Shown: positions 33,683 to 42,596, numbered from the stretch's first letter. The stretch: 64,000 bases of DNA from Microbacterium azadirachtae (GCF_000956505.1 NZ_JYIX01000032.1:1-64000); one strand, 5' to 3'. Notes: generated by a model from the sequence alone, not told the origin. Translations and numbers: made by a program.

Positions 33683-33772
33683 CTTTGGGGCGGATCCAGC
33701 CGTTTTGGGGCGGATCCTGCCGTGTTTGAGCGGTGGGACGCGCCCCAAAACCGTGAAGTACGCCCCAAACCG
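33683..33772. repeat. Four-copy palindromic element E (TTTTGGGGCG word)
   Basis: Two forward copies are CTTTGGGGCGG (33683-33693) and CGTTTTGGGGCGG (33701-33713). Two reversed copies are CGCCCCAAAACCG (33741-33753) and CGCCCCAAACCG (33761-33772). It uses the same word as element D and lies just upstream of the phosphatase gene start. The following bases to 33914 are GC-rich and hold no gene that I can see. Confidence 0.85.
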
Positions 33773-33914
33773 AGGTGCTGCAAGGCGTCCTGCGTTGGGC
33801 GCCGGCGCGGGCGCGGGCGGGCGGCGCACGCCAGCGACCGGCCGACGTGACCGACTCCGAGGGTGACCGCCCCCGAAGAGGACCGATCCCGAGGAGCACT
33901 GGCCCTGGGCGCGG

Positions 33915-35309
33915 TCAGAGCGCCGGCCACCAGGCCGGATCCGTCCACAGGCCGAGCTCCTGCTCGAGCGCGGCGCCCACTCGGAACACCGTGGCGTCGT
34001 CGAAGGTGCGCCCGACGATCTGCACGCCCGTAGGCACTCCGTTCGGCGCGATGCCGGACGGCACGGCGAGTACGGGCACCCGGCCGATCACGTTGAACGG
34101 CAGCGTCATGAGCTGCGCGAACACCGCGTCGCTGTCGGTGCACGGCTCTTCGGCGTCGAGGCCCGTGGTGGCGATCGTGGGGCAGACGAGGGCGTCGAAG
34201 CGCTCCATGAGCTCGCCGAACGGCCGGTAGAACTCCGACTCCGCCTCGAGGCCGGCCACGAAATCTCCGCCGGCGGCCGCGGCGGCTGCGAACGCGCGGG
34301 TGTACGGCATGAGCTGCGCCGTCCGCTCGGGGTCGCCGGCGGTGAAGCTCTCGATGAACGGTCCCATGACGGCGCCGAAGTGCGGCCAGCTCGTCTCCAG
34401 AACGCGCTGCGGGCCCCAGGGCAGTTCGACCTGCTCCACCACCGCGCCGGCGGCACGCAGTGCGGCCGCGACGCCGAGGGTGTTCGCCATGACGACCGGA
34501 TCCACGTCGTATCCGCCCAGGTCGAGGCACACCGCGATCCGCATCCCGACGAGGGAGGACACGGCGCCCGACACGGTCGCGACCTCACGCAGCGAGGCGG
34601 CATCGCCCGCCCAGGGTCCCGAGATGACGTTCTGCAGCAGCGCCACGTCGGCGACGCTGCGGCCCATCGGGCCGTCGGCGCAGTACGTGTCGGAGTTGAA
34701 CGGGGCGAGGCCCGGGACGCGCGCGAACGGCGGCTTGAACCCGACGACCCCGCAGAACGACGACGGGATCCGGATGGATCCGCCGATGTCGGAACCGGTC
34801 GCGAGGATCGTGGATCCGGCGGCGAGCACGGCGCCAGAGCCGCCCGAGGATCCGCCGGGCGTGCAGGCGGTGTTCCAGGGGTTGCGGGTCACGCCCCAGA
34901 GCGCGGTGTGGGTGACCGGCGCGCAGCAGTACTCCGGCGTCGTCGTGCGGCCGTGCACCACCGCGCCCGCGGCCTGGATCCGGTCCACGATCGGGTGCGT
35001 CTGGTCCGCGATGTGCCCGCGCTCGAGCAGGCTGCCCTCTTCGGCGGTGCGGCCGGCGATCGGCTGCTCTTCCTTGAGCATGAGCGGGATGCCTTCGAGT
35101 GCGCCTGTGGCCTCGCCGCGGGCGAAGCGTCCTTCGGAGGCCCGCGCGGCGATCAGCGCCTCATCGAGCCACTGCTCCGTGACGGCGTTGATCAGGGGCT
35201 CGGTCGCTGCGGTGCGCGCCACGACGGCGTCCAGCAGCTCGACGGGGGACAGGTCGCGCCGCCGGAAGCGCGCGGCGGCGTCGGTGGCTGTGAGGTGGTG
35301 CAGTTCCAT
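33915..35309 (-). CDS. Amidase signature family hydrolase
   Basis: 464 residues from ATG 35309, with GAAGGAG four to five bases upstream. The Ser-cisSer-Lys triad is in place: Lys in GIPLMLKEEQPIAG, cis-Ser in GGSSGGSGAVLAAG, and the nucleophile Ser in GSDIGGSIRIPSSFCGVVGF. The C-terminus has FNVIGRVPVLAVPSGIAPNG. It hydrolyses an amide to acid and ammonia in the cytosol. It follows the peptide-type ABC operon on the same strand behind a hairpin element, so it may act on an imported amide. Substrate cannot be told. Confidence 0.92.
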   Translation of the reverse strand: MELHHLTATDAAARFRRRDLSPVELLDAVVARTAATEPLINAVTEQWLDEALIAARASEGRFARGEATGALEGIPLMLKEEQPIAGRTAEEGSLLERGHIADQTHPIVDRIQAAGAVVHGRTTTPEYCCAPVTHTALWGVTRNPWNTACTPGGSSGGSGAVLAAGSTILATGSDIGGSIRIPSSFCGVVGFKPPFARVPGLAPFNSDTYCADGPMGRSVADVALLQNVISGPWAGDAASLREVATVSGAVSSLVGMRIAVCLDLGGYDVDPVVMANTLGVAAALRAAGAVVEQVELPWGPQRVLETSWPHFGAVMGPFIESFTAGDPERTAQLMPYTRAFAAAAAAGGDFVAGLEAESEFYRPFGELMERFDALVCPTIATTGLDAEEPCTDSDAVFAQLMTLPFNVIGRVPVLAVPSGIAPNGVPTGVQIVGRTFDDATVFRVGAALEQELGLWTDPAWWPAL

Positions 35310-35360
35310 GGGGCTCCTTCGTGTGGGGAGGGCTGGATGCCGGGCGCGGGGTGCCGGGGC

Positions 35361-35435
35361 GTGTCCCACTTCTGGTCCTGGAATGCGCTTCCGGAGAGCC
35401 AGAAGTGGGACACGGTGGGGCTAGAAGTGGGACAC
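35361..35435. repeat. Palindromic element F (one forward, two reversed 15-mers)
   Basis: GTGTCCCACTTCTGG (35361-35375) is matched by its exact reverse complement CCAGAAGTGGGACAC (35399-35413) and again by CTAGAAGTGGGACAC (35421-35435). It lies between the ABC ATPase gene end and the amidase gene start. The first forward copy expected from the other elements is missing or unrecognisable. Confidence 0.8.
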
Positions 35436-35444
35436 GGTCGGTGC

Positions 35445-35487
35445 GGGCCAGCCCGACCGGGCCAGCCCGACCGGGCCAGCCCCGACC
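35445..35487. repeat. 14-base tandem repeat, three copies
   Basis: GGGCCAGCCCGACC occurs three times head to tail (35445-35458, 35459-35472, 35473-35487 with one extra C). It lies just past the stop of the fused ATPase gene, beside element F. Each unit contains an internal GGGC/GCCC pair, so it can form small hairpins. Confidence 0.85.
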
Positions 35488-35491
35488 CCGG

Positions 35492-37189
35492 TCAGGCCGG
35501 TACCGGCACGGAGTCGAGCAGCAGGCGGGTGTACTCGTGCTGCGGGTTCGTGAGGAGCTCGGCCGTCGCGCCACGCTCCACGATCTCTCCGCGACGCATC
35601 ACGAGGGTCTGCTCGCAGACCCTGCGCACCACAGCCAGGTCGTGGCTGATGAACAGCAGGGTGAGGCCCTGGCGGCGGCGGATGTCGGCGACCAGGTCCA
35701 GCACCTGCGCCTGCACGGAGACGTCGAGGGCGCTGGTCGCCTCGTCCATCACGAGCAGGTCGGGCTCGATCGCGAGCGCACGGGCGATCGCGACGCGCTG
35801 CCGCTGCCCGCCGGAGAGCGTCTTCGGGCGCGCCACCGCGTGCTCCTCGCCGAGTCCGACGGCCGTCAGCAGCTCGAGCGCGCGGGAGTTCGCCGCGGCC
35901 TTGTCGAGTCCCGCGTGCAGTCGCAGTACGTCGGCGACGGCCCGCCCGGCGGGGATCCGCGGATCCAGGGAGAGGTACGGATCCTGGAACACCATCTGCA
36001 CGCTCTTCGCGCGGGCGAGGCGCTCCTCGCGACCCTTCGGCACGCTTCCGGCATCGCGTCCGCCGATCCGGATCGTGCCGGTGTCGACCTGCTCCAGTCC
36101 GACGATCATGCGGGCGAGCGTGGACTTGCCGGATCCGGACTCGCCCACGACCGCGAGCGCCCCGCCCGCCGGGATCCGCAGCGTGGCATCGGCCACCGCG
36201 TGCACCTCGCCGCGCCCGCGCACCCGGTACGTCTTCGAGACTCCGCTGACCTCGACGGTCCGCCCTTCCCGCGAGACTCCATCTCCGCGACGAGACTGCG
36301 GCTCCTGAGCGCTGTCTCGTCGCCCAGTTGCAGTCTCGCGGTCAGAAGCAGTCCCGAACGAGATCACTCCGATGTCGCCGGTCAGGCGGGGGGTCGCGGC
36401 GACGAGGCGGCGGGTGTACTCGGCCTGCGGGGCGCGCAGGACCTCGAGGGCGGGGCCCTCCTCGACCACGGCGCCGTCTTTCATCACGACCAGCCGGTCG
36501 CACAGGGATCCGGCGAGGTTGAGGTCGTGCGTGATGAACAGCATGCCCATGCCGCGTTCGGCGCAGAGCTCGCGCAGCACCTGCACGATCTCGGCCTGCG
36601 TGGTCACGTCGAGGGCCGTGGTCGGCTCGTCGCAGACGAGCAGGCGGGGCGAGGTCGTCAGCGCGCCCGCGATCATGACGCGCTGCAGCATCCCGCCGCT
36701 CAGCTCGTGCGGGTGCTGGTCGAGGTGCTCGGCGGGGGAGGGGAGCCGCACGTCGGCCAACAGCTCCGCGGCGCGAGCCCTGGCCCGCGACCGGGACCAG
36801 CCCTCGTTCAGCCGCAGCGCCTCGGTGAGGTGATCGCCGATCGTGCGCATCGGGTTGATGCCGGCCCTCGGGTCCTGGAACACCATCGCGGCGTCGGCAC
36901 GGCGGATGCTCCGCAGCGTCGCGGGGGCGAGCGGTGAGCGGCCGTCCACTGAGACGGATCCGCCGATCTCCGCCCTGTCCGGAGTGAGGCCGAGCACGGT
37001 GCGCGCGGTGAGCGATTTGCCGGATCCGGATTCGCCGACGAGGCCCACGGTCTCGCCGGGCGCGACGGACAGCGAGATCCCGTGCAGCAGGCGGGTGCCG
37101 TCGGCGAGGTCGAGCGTGAGCTCGCGGATGTCGAGCAGGGCGGTCGCGGACGACGGTGCTGACGTGTCGAGAACTGCGGATCCGGTCAT
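35492..37189 (-). CDS. Fused dual ATPase of a peptide/nickel-type ABC importer (DppD-DppF)
   Basis: 565 residues from ATG 37189 (ATGA overlap with the permease gene). Two complete ATPase domains lie in one chain. Domain 1 (about 15-265) has GESGSGKSLTARTVL, LSGGMLQRVMIAGAL and LLVCDEPTTALDV. Domain 2 (about 315-565) has GESGSGKSTLARMIVG, LSGGQRQRVAIARAL and LLVMDEATSALDV. The final ERGATAELLTNPQHEYTRLL is the usual oligopeptide-type tail. Usually the two are separate genes. The linker at about residues 283-307 (RETATGRRDSAQEPQSRRGD and neighbours) is encoded by a palindromic repeat element, which suggests that the element became coding or marks the fusion point. The C-terminal Cys cluster of the first ATPase is absent. 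Confidence 0.92.
   Translation of the reverse strand: MTGSAVLDTSAPSSATALLDIRELTLDLADGTRLLHGISLSVAPGETVGLVGESGSGKSLTARTVLGLTPDRAEIGGSVSVDGRSPLAPATLRSIRRADAAMVFQDPRAGINPMRTIGDHLTEALRLNEGWSRSRARARAAELLADVRLPSPAEHLDQHPHELSGGMLQRVMIAGALTTSPRLLVCDEPTTALDVTTQAEIVQVLRELCAERGMGMLFITHDLNLAGSLCDRLVVMKDGAVVEEGPALEVLRAPQAEYTRRLVAATPRLTGDIGVISFGTASDRETATGRRDSAQEPQSRRGDGVSREGRTVEVSGVSKTYRVRGRGEVHAVADATLRIPAGGALAVVGESGSGKSTLARMIVGLEQVDTGTIRIGGRDAGSVPKGREERLARAKSVQMVFQDPYLSLDPRIPAGRAVADVLRLHAGLDKAAANSRALELLTAVGLGEEHAVARPKTLSGGQRQRVAIARALAIEPDLLVMDEATSALDVSVQAQVLDLVADIRRRQGLTLLFISHDLAVVRRVCEQTLVMRRGEIVERGATAELLTNPQHEYTRLLLDSVPVPA
36269..36341. repeat. Four-copy palindromic element G inside the fused ATPase gene
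   Basis: Forward copies are CCGCGAGACTCC (36269-36280) and CCGCGACGAGACTGC (36285-36299). Reversed copies are GTCTCGTCGC (36314-36323) and GCAGTCTCGCGG (36330-36341). Both inner and outer arms pair over 10 or more bases. The design is that of the intergenic elements, but it is read in frame as the linker between the two ATPase domains. Confidence 0.8.
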
Positions 37190-38052
37190 GCGGGGATCTC
37201 CCCTCCGATGCGGTCGGAGAGGTCCTCGCCGACGATGTTGACGGCGACGACCACGAGCACCACCACGATGGCGGGCGCGATCGCCGGGAGGAACTGCCCG
37301 GCGGCGATGCCGGCCTGGGCTTCGTTGATCATCGCGCCCCAGTCCGCCGTGGGCGCCTGCACCCCGAGCCCCAGGAACGACAGTCCCGCGAGCTCGGCGA
37401 GCACGTAGCCGAAGTTCAGCGTCGACTGCGCGCCCACGATCGGCGCGACGTTCGGCAGCACCCTGCGCTGCGCGATCCACGCGCCGCCGAAGCCCTGCAC
37501 GCGGTACGCGGCGACGTACGGGCGGGTGCGCTCCGCCGCCACGAGCGAGCGGGTGAGTCGTGCCACGAACGGCGCGTACGAGATGCTCATCGCGATCACC
37601 GGCGCGATCAGGCCCTTGCCGAACAGGGCGACGGCCATCATCGCGATGAGCAGCGACGGGAAGGCGAACAGCACGTCGAAGATGCGGCCCAGTACGGCGT
37701 CGACCCAGCCGCCGCGCCAGCCGGCGACCAGGCCCAGCAGGATGCCGAGGACCGTGGAGAACACGACGACGAGCAGCGGGCCGAGCAGGGCCGTGCGCCC
37801 GCCCCAGATGATCCGGCTGAGCAGATCCCGGCCCAGCGAGTCGGTGCCGAGCAGGTGCGCGGCCGACGGCGGGGCGTAGAACGCGGTGAAGTCCACCGCG
37901 TCGGGGTCGTACGGCGAGACCCAGGGGGCGAGGATCGCGGCGAGCGTCACGATCGCGAGCACCACGATGCTCGTGATCACGATGCCGCGTCCGCGCATCT
38001 TCTTCGGCATGCGCAGCACGCGCACGGCGAGGGTGGGGGCTGAGGAGGTCAT
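37186..38052 (-). CDS. Peptide/nickel-type ABC importer permease (DppC type)
   Basis: 288 residues from ATG 38052. Six hydrophobic helices with the DppC N-terminal block (WVSPYDPDAVDF, then HLLGTDSLGRDLLSRIIWGG). The EAA loop is YVAAYRVQGFGGAWIAQRRV followed by LPNVAPIVG. The C-terminal FLGLGVQAPTADWGAMINEA is diagnostic. It overlaps both neighbours by ATGA. It pairs with the DppB-type subunit to form the membrane channel. Confidence 0.93.
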   Translation of the reverse strand: MTSSAPTLAVRVLRMPKKMRGRGIVITSIVVLAIVTLAAILAPWVSPYDPDAVDFTAFYAPPSAAHLLGTDSLGRDLLSRIIWGGRTALLGPLLVVVFSTVLGILLGLVAGWRGGWVDAVLGRIFDVLFAFPSLLIAMMAVALFGKGLIAPVIAMSISYAPFVARLTRSLVAAERTRPYVAAYRVQGFGGAWIAQRRVLPNVAPIVGAQSTLNFGYVLAELAGLSFLGLGVQAPTADWGAMINEAQAGIAAGQFLPAIAPAIVVVLVVVAVNIVGEDLSDRIGGEIPA

Positions 38053-39005
38053 CGTGCTCCTGCTCCGGCAGCGGATCGGGGGTCGATCCAGGGTTCGAGG
38101 ATGTCGATGATCGCGTTCACCAGGACGAACGCGGTGACCACGAGCAGGACGATCGCCTGCACGACGGGGAAGTCGAGCCGGTCGACCGAGCCGACCAGCA
38201 GGGATCCGATCCCGGAGAGCCCGAAGGCCTGCTCCACGATCGAGCTCGCGACGATGAGGCCGGCCACGAGCGGGCCGGACACCGTGAGGATCGGGCCGAG
38301 CGCATTGCGCAGCACATGCCGGCGCACCACGGCGATCCGCGGGACGCCGCGCGAGATGGCGACCTCGACGTGCTCCCGGTTCAGCTGCTCGACCATCGCG
38401 GATCTGGTGACTTTGCCGACCAGCACGATGAACACGATCGCGAGCGCGATCGACGGCAGCACCAGGTGGAACGCCGTGTCCCAGAATCCGGATCCGGATC
38501 CGAAGGAGGGGAACCAGCCCAGCTGCACGGAGAAGACCGAGATGAGCACGATGGATCCGACGAACGACGGGATCGCACCGAGCACGGTGAGGCCGATGAG
38601 GATGCCGCGGTCCGCCGCGCGTCCCTTGTTCAGGGCTGCGACCGCGCCGCCGACGAGGCCGACGACGGCGATGATCGCCCCGGCCATCACGACCAGCATG
38701 AGGGTGACCGGCAGGCGGTCGCCGAGCACGGTCGTGACGTCCTGCCGGAACTGCAGCGAGCGGCCGAAGTCGCCGTGCAGAACGCCCCCGATCCAGCGCA
38801 GGTACTGCTGCCACGGCGGCAGGTCCAGGCCGTACTGGGCGGTGACCTCGACGATCGCCTCGGGCGAGGGCTTGCGCCCGCGCAGGAGGAACCGGATCGG
38901 GTCGCCCGGCACGAGGAAGCGGGAGAAGAAGACGAGGAGCGAGGCGAGGAAGAGGGTGAGCAGGAGCCCGCCCAGCTTCCCCGCGACGCGACGAACGGTG
39001 CTCAT
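38049..39005 (-). CDS. Peptide/nickel-type ABC importer permease (DppB type)
   Basis: 318 residues. An N-terminal helix and FLVPGDPIRFLLRGRKPSPE are typical of DppB. GVLHGDFGRSLQFRQDVTTV and the EAA loop REHVEVAISRGVPRIAVVRR, then HVLRNALGPILTVSG, follow. The C-terminus has SIVEQAFGLSGIGSLLVGSV. About six transmembrane helices. The gene starts 50 bases after the binding-protein gene and overlaps the DppC-type gene by ATGA. Confidence 0.93.
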   Translation of the reverse strand: MSTVRRVAGKLGGLLLTLFLASLLVFFSRFLVPGDPIRFLLRGRKPSPEAIVEVTAQYGLDLPPWQQYLRWIGGVLHGDFGRSLQFRQDVTTVLGDRLPVTLMLVVMAGAIIAVVGLVGGAVAALNKGRAADRGILIGLTVLGAIPSFVGSIVLISVFSVQLGWFPSFGSGSGFWDTAFHLVLPSIALAIVFIVLVGKVTRSAMVEQLNREHVEVAISRGVPRIAVVRRHVLRNALGPILTVSGPLVAGLIVASSIVEQAFGLSGIGSLLVGSVDRLDFPVVQAIVLLVVTAFVLVNAIIDILEPWIDPRSAAGAGAR

Positions 39006-39054
39006 CGGATCCGTGCTGTCCTGATCTCGGCGCTGCGCTCAGCGTGCGCCGGAC

Positions 39055-40719
39055 TCATCGCTTGCCGATCTGGGCGGCCCACGGGTAGTAGAGGAACGCC
39101 ATCGACGGCTGCAGTCCCGTGATGCGCTTGCCCAGGAACAGCGGCAGGGGACCCGCGGCGAGCGGCAGCCAGGGCAGCTCCTCGTTCGCGATCTGCTGCG
39201 CCTTCGCGGTGAGGGCGCTGCGCTCGGCCGGATCGAATGTGCCGACGGCCTTGTTGACGGTGTCGTCGAACTCCTTGTCGCTCCAGCCGCCGTAGTTGCT
39301 GAAGTCGCCGGTGCGCAGCACGCCGTACATCTCGAGGGCATCGGGGCTGGAGAGGTACCAGACCGTGTAGAACAGATCCACGCCCTCCCTGGCGCTCGGG
39401 TCGCTGAACAGCGCCGTGTACTGCGCGGGGGTCACCGTCTTGATGGTGAGCTTCAGGCCGATCGACTGCGCGGCGGCCAGGGTGGCCTGCGAGACGACGG
39501 AGAAGTCGTTGCCGATCGGGGCGGTCACGTAGACGAGCTCCTTGCCCGTCGCGCCGGCCTCCTCGACGAGCTTCTTCGCCTTCGCGAGGTCCTGCTGGTA
39601 GTGCGTGACGTCGTCGAACGCCGTCTTGGTCGCCGTATCGGAGGCGGATCCCCACACCAGCTTCGTCGTCAGCACGTCGCTGACCTCGCCGATGTTCTGC
39701 GAGGCGGCCTTGAGGATGCCCTTGCGGTCGAGGGCCAGCATGAGCGCCTGGCGCACGCGCTTGTCGCCCAGCGTGCCCTTCGTGTTGCTCACGACGAGGT
39801 TGCTCGTCGCGCTCGACGGCGCGTACAGGACGTCGCCCTTGCCCGAGGCCTGCAGCTGCGAGGCGGCCTCGAGAGGGATCATCCAGGATCCGTCGACGTT
39901 TCCTGACTTCAGCGCGTTCACGCGCGCGGTGGCGTCGGGAATGATCGCGAACGTCATCTTCGCGGACTTGGCGCGCAGGTCCTTGTCCCAATAGCCGTCG
40001 TAGCGGGTGAGGGTGAGCGATTCGCCCGACTTCCACTGCTGGAGCTGGAACGGGCCGGTGCAGTTCACCCCGCCGGTCGAGTTGCCGTAGTCCTTGCCCG
40101 ACGCTGCCAGCGTGGCGGCCGATTCGATGACGCCGGCGGATCCGCCCATCCCCAGGTTGAACTGCGAGTCGGGGATCTTCGTCTTGACCGTGACCTCCAT
40201 CGGCCCGGTCTGCGTGATCGATTCGACGTTCTGATAGACGGAGAACCAGGCGGATCCGACCGAGGGGTCCATGATCCGCTGCATCGAGGCGACCGCGTCG
40301 GCGGCAGTCAGCGGGGTGCCGTCGTGGAACGTCACGCCGTCGCGCAGCTCGTACACCCAGGTGAGCGGGTCGGGATTCGAGAACGAGCTCGCGAGCCCAG
40401 GGCTCAGCGAGTAGTCGGGGTTCAGCCGCAGCAGCGACTCGCACACGTTGGCGAGCACCTGGTTGTCGGGGTAGTCGAACGCGTACGCGTAGTCGAGCGT
40501 CGCCGGCTCCGCGTAGAGCGCGAAGGAGTAGGAGTCGATGTCGCCGGTGGCCGCGGCGGTCTTCGTGGTCAGCTTCCAGTCGGACCCGGCGGATCCGGTG
40601 GAGGTGCCGCTCGCGCTGCCGGAGCAGGCCGTCAGGGATGTCGCGGCGATCAGCACCGCGGCGCCGACGGCGACGACGCGGGGGAGGCGGGGGACACGGG
40701 GGAGGCGGGTTCGGGTCAT
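39055..40719 (-). CDS. Extracellular solute-binding lipoprotein, family 5
   Basis: 554 residues from ATG 40719. A signal peptide with basic start (TRTRLPRVPRLPR) ends in the lipobox LTAC. Family 5 hallmarks are present: ALYAEPATLDYAYAFD, YELRDGVTFHDGTPLTAADA, and the late LPWLPLAAGPLPLFLGK. It delivers a peptide-like or other organic ligand to the DppBC-type permease. It overlaps the amidohydrolase gene by ATGA, so both are made together. The ligand may be the amidohydrolase or amidase substrate, but it is not a clear peptide binder from sequence alone. Confidence 0.93.
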   Translation of the reverse strand: MTRTRLPRVPRLPRVVAVGAAVLIAATSLTACSGSASGTSTGSAGSDWKLTTKTAAATGDIDSYSFALYAEPATLDYAYAFDYPDNQVLANVCESLLRLNPDYSLSPGLASSFSNPDPLTWVYELRDGVTFHDGTPLTAADAVASMQRIMDPSVGSAWFSVYQNVESITQTGPMEVTVKTKIPDSQFNLGMGGSAGVIESAATLAASGKDYGNSTGGVNCTGPFQLQQWKSGESLTLTRYDGYWDKDLRAKSAKMTFAIIPDATARVNALKSGNVDGSWMIPLEAASQLQASGKGDVLYAPSSATSNLVVSNTKGTLGDKRVRQALMLALDRKGILKAASQNIGEVSDVLTTKLVWGSASDTATKTAFDDVTHYQQDLAKAKKLVEEAGATGKELVYVTAPIGNDFSVVSQATLAAAQSIGLKLTIKTVTPAQYTALFSDPSAREGVDLFYTVWYLSSPDALEMYGVLRTGDFSNYGGWSDKEFDDTVNKAVGTFDPAERSALTAKAQQIANEELPWLPLAAGPLPLFLGKRITGLQPSMAFLYYPWAAQIGKR

Positions 40720-42455
40720 GACAGCTCTCCTTCGAGCTCGGTGCGGGCGGTGCTCTCGGTCGTGGGTGCGGCCTCCGCGGTGGCGAGGGCGCTCTCGGCG
40801 GCGTACACCCGGCGCCCGTCGATCCAGGTCTGCACGACGCGGCTGCGGAAGATCTCCTCGACCGGCAGGTCGAAGGGCGACGGATCCAGCACGACGAGGT
40901 CGGCGCGGAAGCCGGGGGCGATGGTGCCGGTGTCGTGGTCGCGGTGGTTCACGTAGGCGGAGCCGGAGGTGTAGGCGGCCATCGCGGTCGCGAGGTCGAG
41001 GCGCTGGTGCGCGCCCGCCAGGGGCTCCCGGTCGGATCCCGGGGTCGTGCGGTTGACGGCGATGTGGAGCGCGTCGACCGGGGAGGCGCTGGAGACCGGC
41101 CAGTCGCTGCCGGCCGCGAGGCGAACGTCCGCCCGCACGAAGTCGCCGAACGGATACTGCCGCGCCTCCTGACCTTCCTGCAGGAACGGCAGGGTGAGCT
41201 CGTCGAGCTGATCCTCGTGCGTGGCCCAGAGCGCCTGGAGGTTCGCGATCGCACCGAGCTCCGCGAACCGCGGCACGTCCTCCTCCGCCACGATCTGCAG
41301 GTGCGCGAGGTGGTGGCGGCCGTCGGTGGGGCCGTTCGCGTCGCGGGCGTCCTGCAGCGCATCGAGGGCCTCGCGCACCGCGCGGTCGCCGAGCGCGTGC
41401 ATGTGCACCTGCTGGCCCGCCGCGTCGAGCGCCGTGACGTACTCGCGCAGGCGTTCCGGATCGATGAAGCTCAGGCCGTGGTTGTGCGTGTCGTGGCCAT
41501 GCGCGTCGCGGTAGGGCGTGAGCATCGCCGCCGTGTGGTTCTCCGCCACGCCGTCGACCATGATCTTGGTGGTGCCGAGCTCGAGGCGCTCGGGGGATCC
41601 GAGGGCGGCGATGCGGTGGCGCTGCGCGACCATGCGCTCGACCTGCTCGATGCCGCCGTCGCGCTCCCACCACTGCGCGCCCGTGACGTGCACCGCGAGT
41701 GTTCCCTCGGCGAGGGCCTGCTCGTAGGCCGTGAGCGGATCCGGCACCCCGACCGCGCTCGATCCGACCATCGCGTCCTGCCAGCCGGTGATGCCGAGGG
41801 CGATGAGCTCCTCCTGGGCGCGGAGCAGGCCGCGGTAGCGCAGGTCTTCGCCGGTCACAGGTCGCGCCGTGTTGAAGAGTTCGCCGGCGCCCTCGTGGAA
41901 TGTGCCCGCGGGGTGGCCGTCGGCCTCGCGGATGATCACGCCGTCGGCCGGATCCGCGGTCTCGCTCGTGACCCCGGCGCGCTCGATCGCCCCGGTCGAG
42001 GCCCAGATGCTGTGGTGGTCGCGGCTGGCCAGCAGCACGGGACGTCCGGGGGCTGCGGCATCGAGCAGGTCGCGGGTCGGGTTGCCGCCGGGGAAGCAGT
42101 CCATCGACCAGCCGCCCCCGAGGATCCACTCCTCGTCGGGGTTCGCTTCGGCGTAGGCGCGCACGGCGTCGACCGCCTCCTCGGCGGTCCCGGTGCCGCT
42201 GAGGTCGCACTGCAGCAGCTCGACGCCGCCGCCGACCGCGTGGATGTGGGCATCCTGGAAGCCGGGGCTCAGCAGGGCGCCGCGCAGGTCGATGAGTTCG
42301 ACGGATCCGCCGGGTTCTGCGCCGAGGAACGCTGCCAGCTCGGACTCCGGCACGATCCGGTCGATGCGCTCGTCGCGCACGATGACGGCCTGGCCGAGCA
42401 GGGGGGATCCGGATCCGGTGAACACCGATCCGCCGTGGAAGACGCGCGTCGTCAT
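40716..42455 (-). CDS. YtcJ-type metal-dependent amidohydrolase
   Basis: 579 residues from ATG 42455 (MTTRVFHGGSVF), chosen over the adjacent ATG at 42458 because of AAAGG spacing. It belongs to amidohydrolase family 3 (PF07969). The metal motif His-x-His is in LSPGFQDAHIHAVGGG. WILGGGWSMDCFPGGNPTRD, VHMHALGDRAVREALDAL and RLAAGSDWPVSSASPVDALH (with the metal Asp) are characteristic. No signal peptide, so it acts in the cytosol. It is first in a TetR-flanked operon with a complete ABC importer, which points to breakdown of an imported amide-, lactam- or ester-containing compound. Substrate is unknown. Confidence 0.92.
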   Translation of the reverse strand: MTTRVFHGGSVFTGSGSPLLGQAVIVRDERIDRIVPESELAAFLGAEPGGSVELIDLRGALLSPGFQDAHIHAVGGGVELLQCDLSGTGTAEEAVDAVRAYAEANPDEEWILGGGWSMDCFPGGNPTRDLLDAAAPGRPVLLASRDHHSIWASTGAIERAGVTSETADPADGVIIREADGHPAGTFHEGAGELFNTARPVTGEDLRYRGLLRAQEELIALGITGWQDAMVGSSAVGVPDPLTAYEQALAEGTLAVHVTGAQWWERDGGIEQVERMVAQRHRIAALGSPERLELGTTKIMVDGVAENHTAAMLTPYRDAHGHDTHNHGLSFIDPERLREYVTALDAAGQQVHMHALGDRAVREALDALQDARDANGPTDGRHHLAHLQIVAEEDVPRFAELGAIANLQALWATHEDQLDELTLPFLQEGQEARQYPFGDFVRADVRLAAGSDWPVSSASPVDALHIAVNRTTPGSDREPLAGAHQRLDLATAMAAYTSGSAYVNHRDHDTGTIAPGFRADLVVLDPSPFDLPVEEIFRSRVVQTWIDGRRVYAAESALATAEAAPTTESTARTELEGELS

Positions 42456-42505
42456 CATCCGCCTTTCGTCGTTGAAGCAGGGCCGTACGGCCGTGGGATG
42501 CGACA

Positions 42506-42534
42506 AAGCTAGCCAGAGTCAAAGGCGATGTCAA
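42506..42534 (-). promoter_or_regulatory. Sigma70-type promoter of the amidohydrolase/ABC operon
   Basis: On the minus strand TTGACA (42529-42534) and TAGCTT (42506-42511) are separated by exactly 17 bases. This is the best -35/-10 pair seen in the window. The predicted start lies about 45 bases upstream of the amidohydrolase ATG. Confidence 0.75.
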
Positions 42535-42544
42535 CAGCGTTGAC
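42530..42544. promoter_or_regulatory. TetR operator GTCAAC-AGC-GTTGAC over the -35 box
   Basis: Perfect 6-base arms with a 3-base centre overlap the -35 element of the divergent operon and lie 53 bases upstream of the TetR gene start. The position would let the TetR protein block operon transcription and possibly its own. A related half-site (GAGTCAAAG) lies at about 42515-42523. Confidence 0.65.
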
Positions 42545-42596
42545 TAAAGCGATGACAGCACGTTGCGGGCGTGGCACGATAGAGGCAGGAGGGGAT

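Noticed and set aside
40720..42534. One very long open frame continuing the binding-protein gene upstream
   Set aside because: That part is an Arg-rich shadow of the amidohydrolase gene; the lipoprotein signal peptide starts at ATG 40719.
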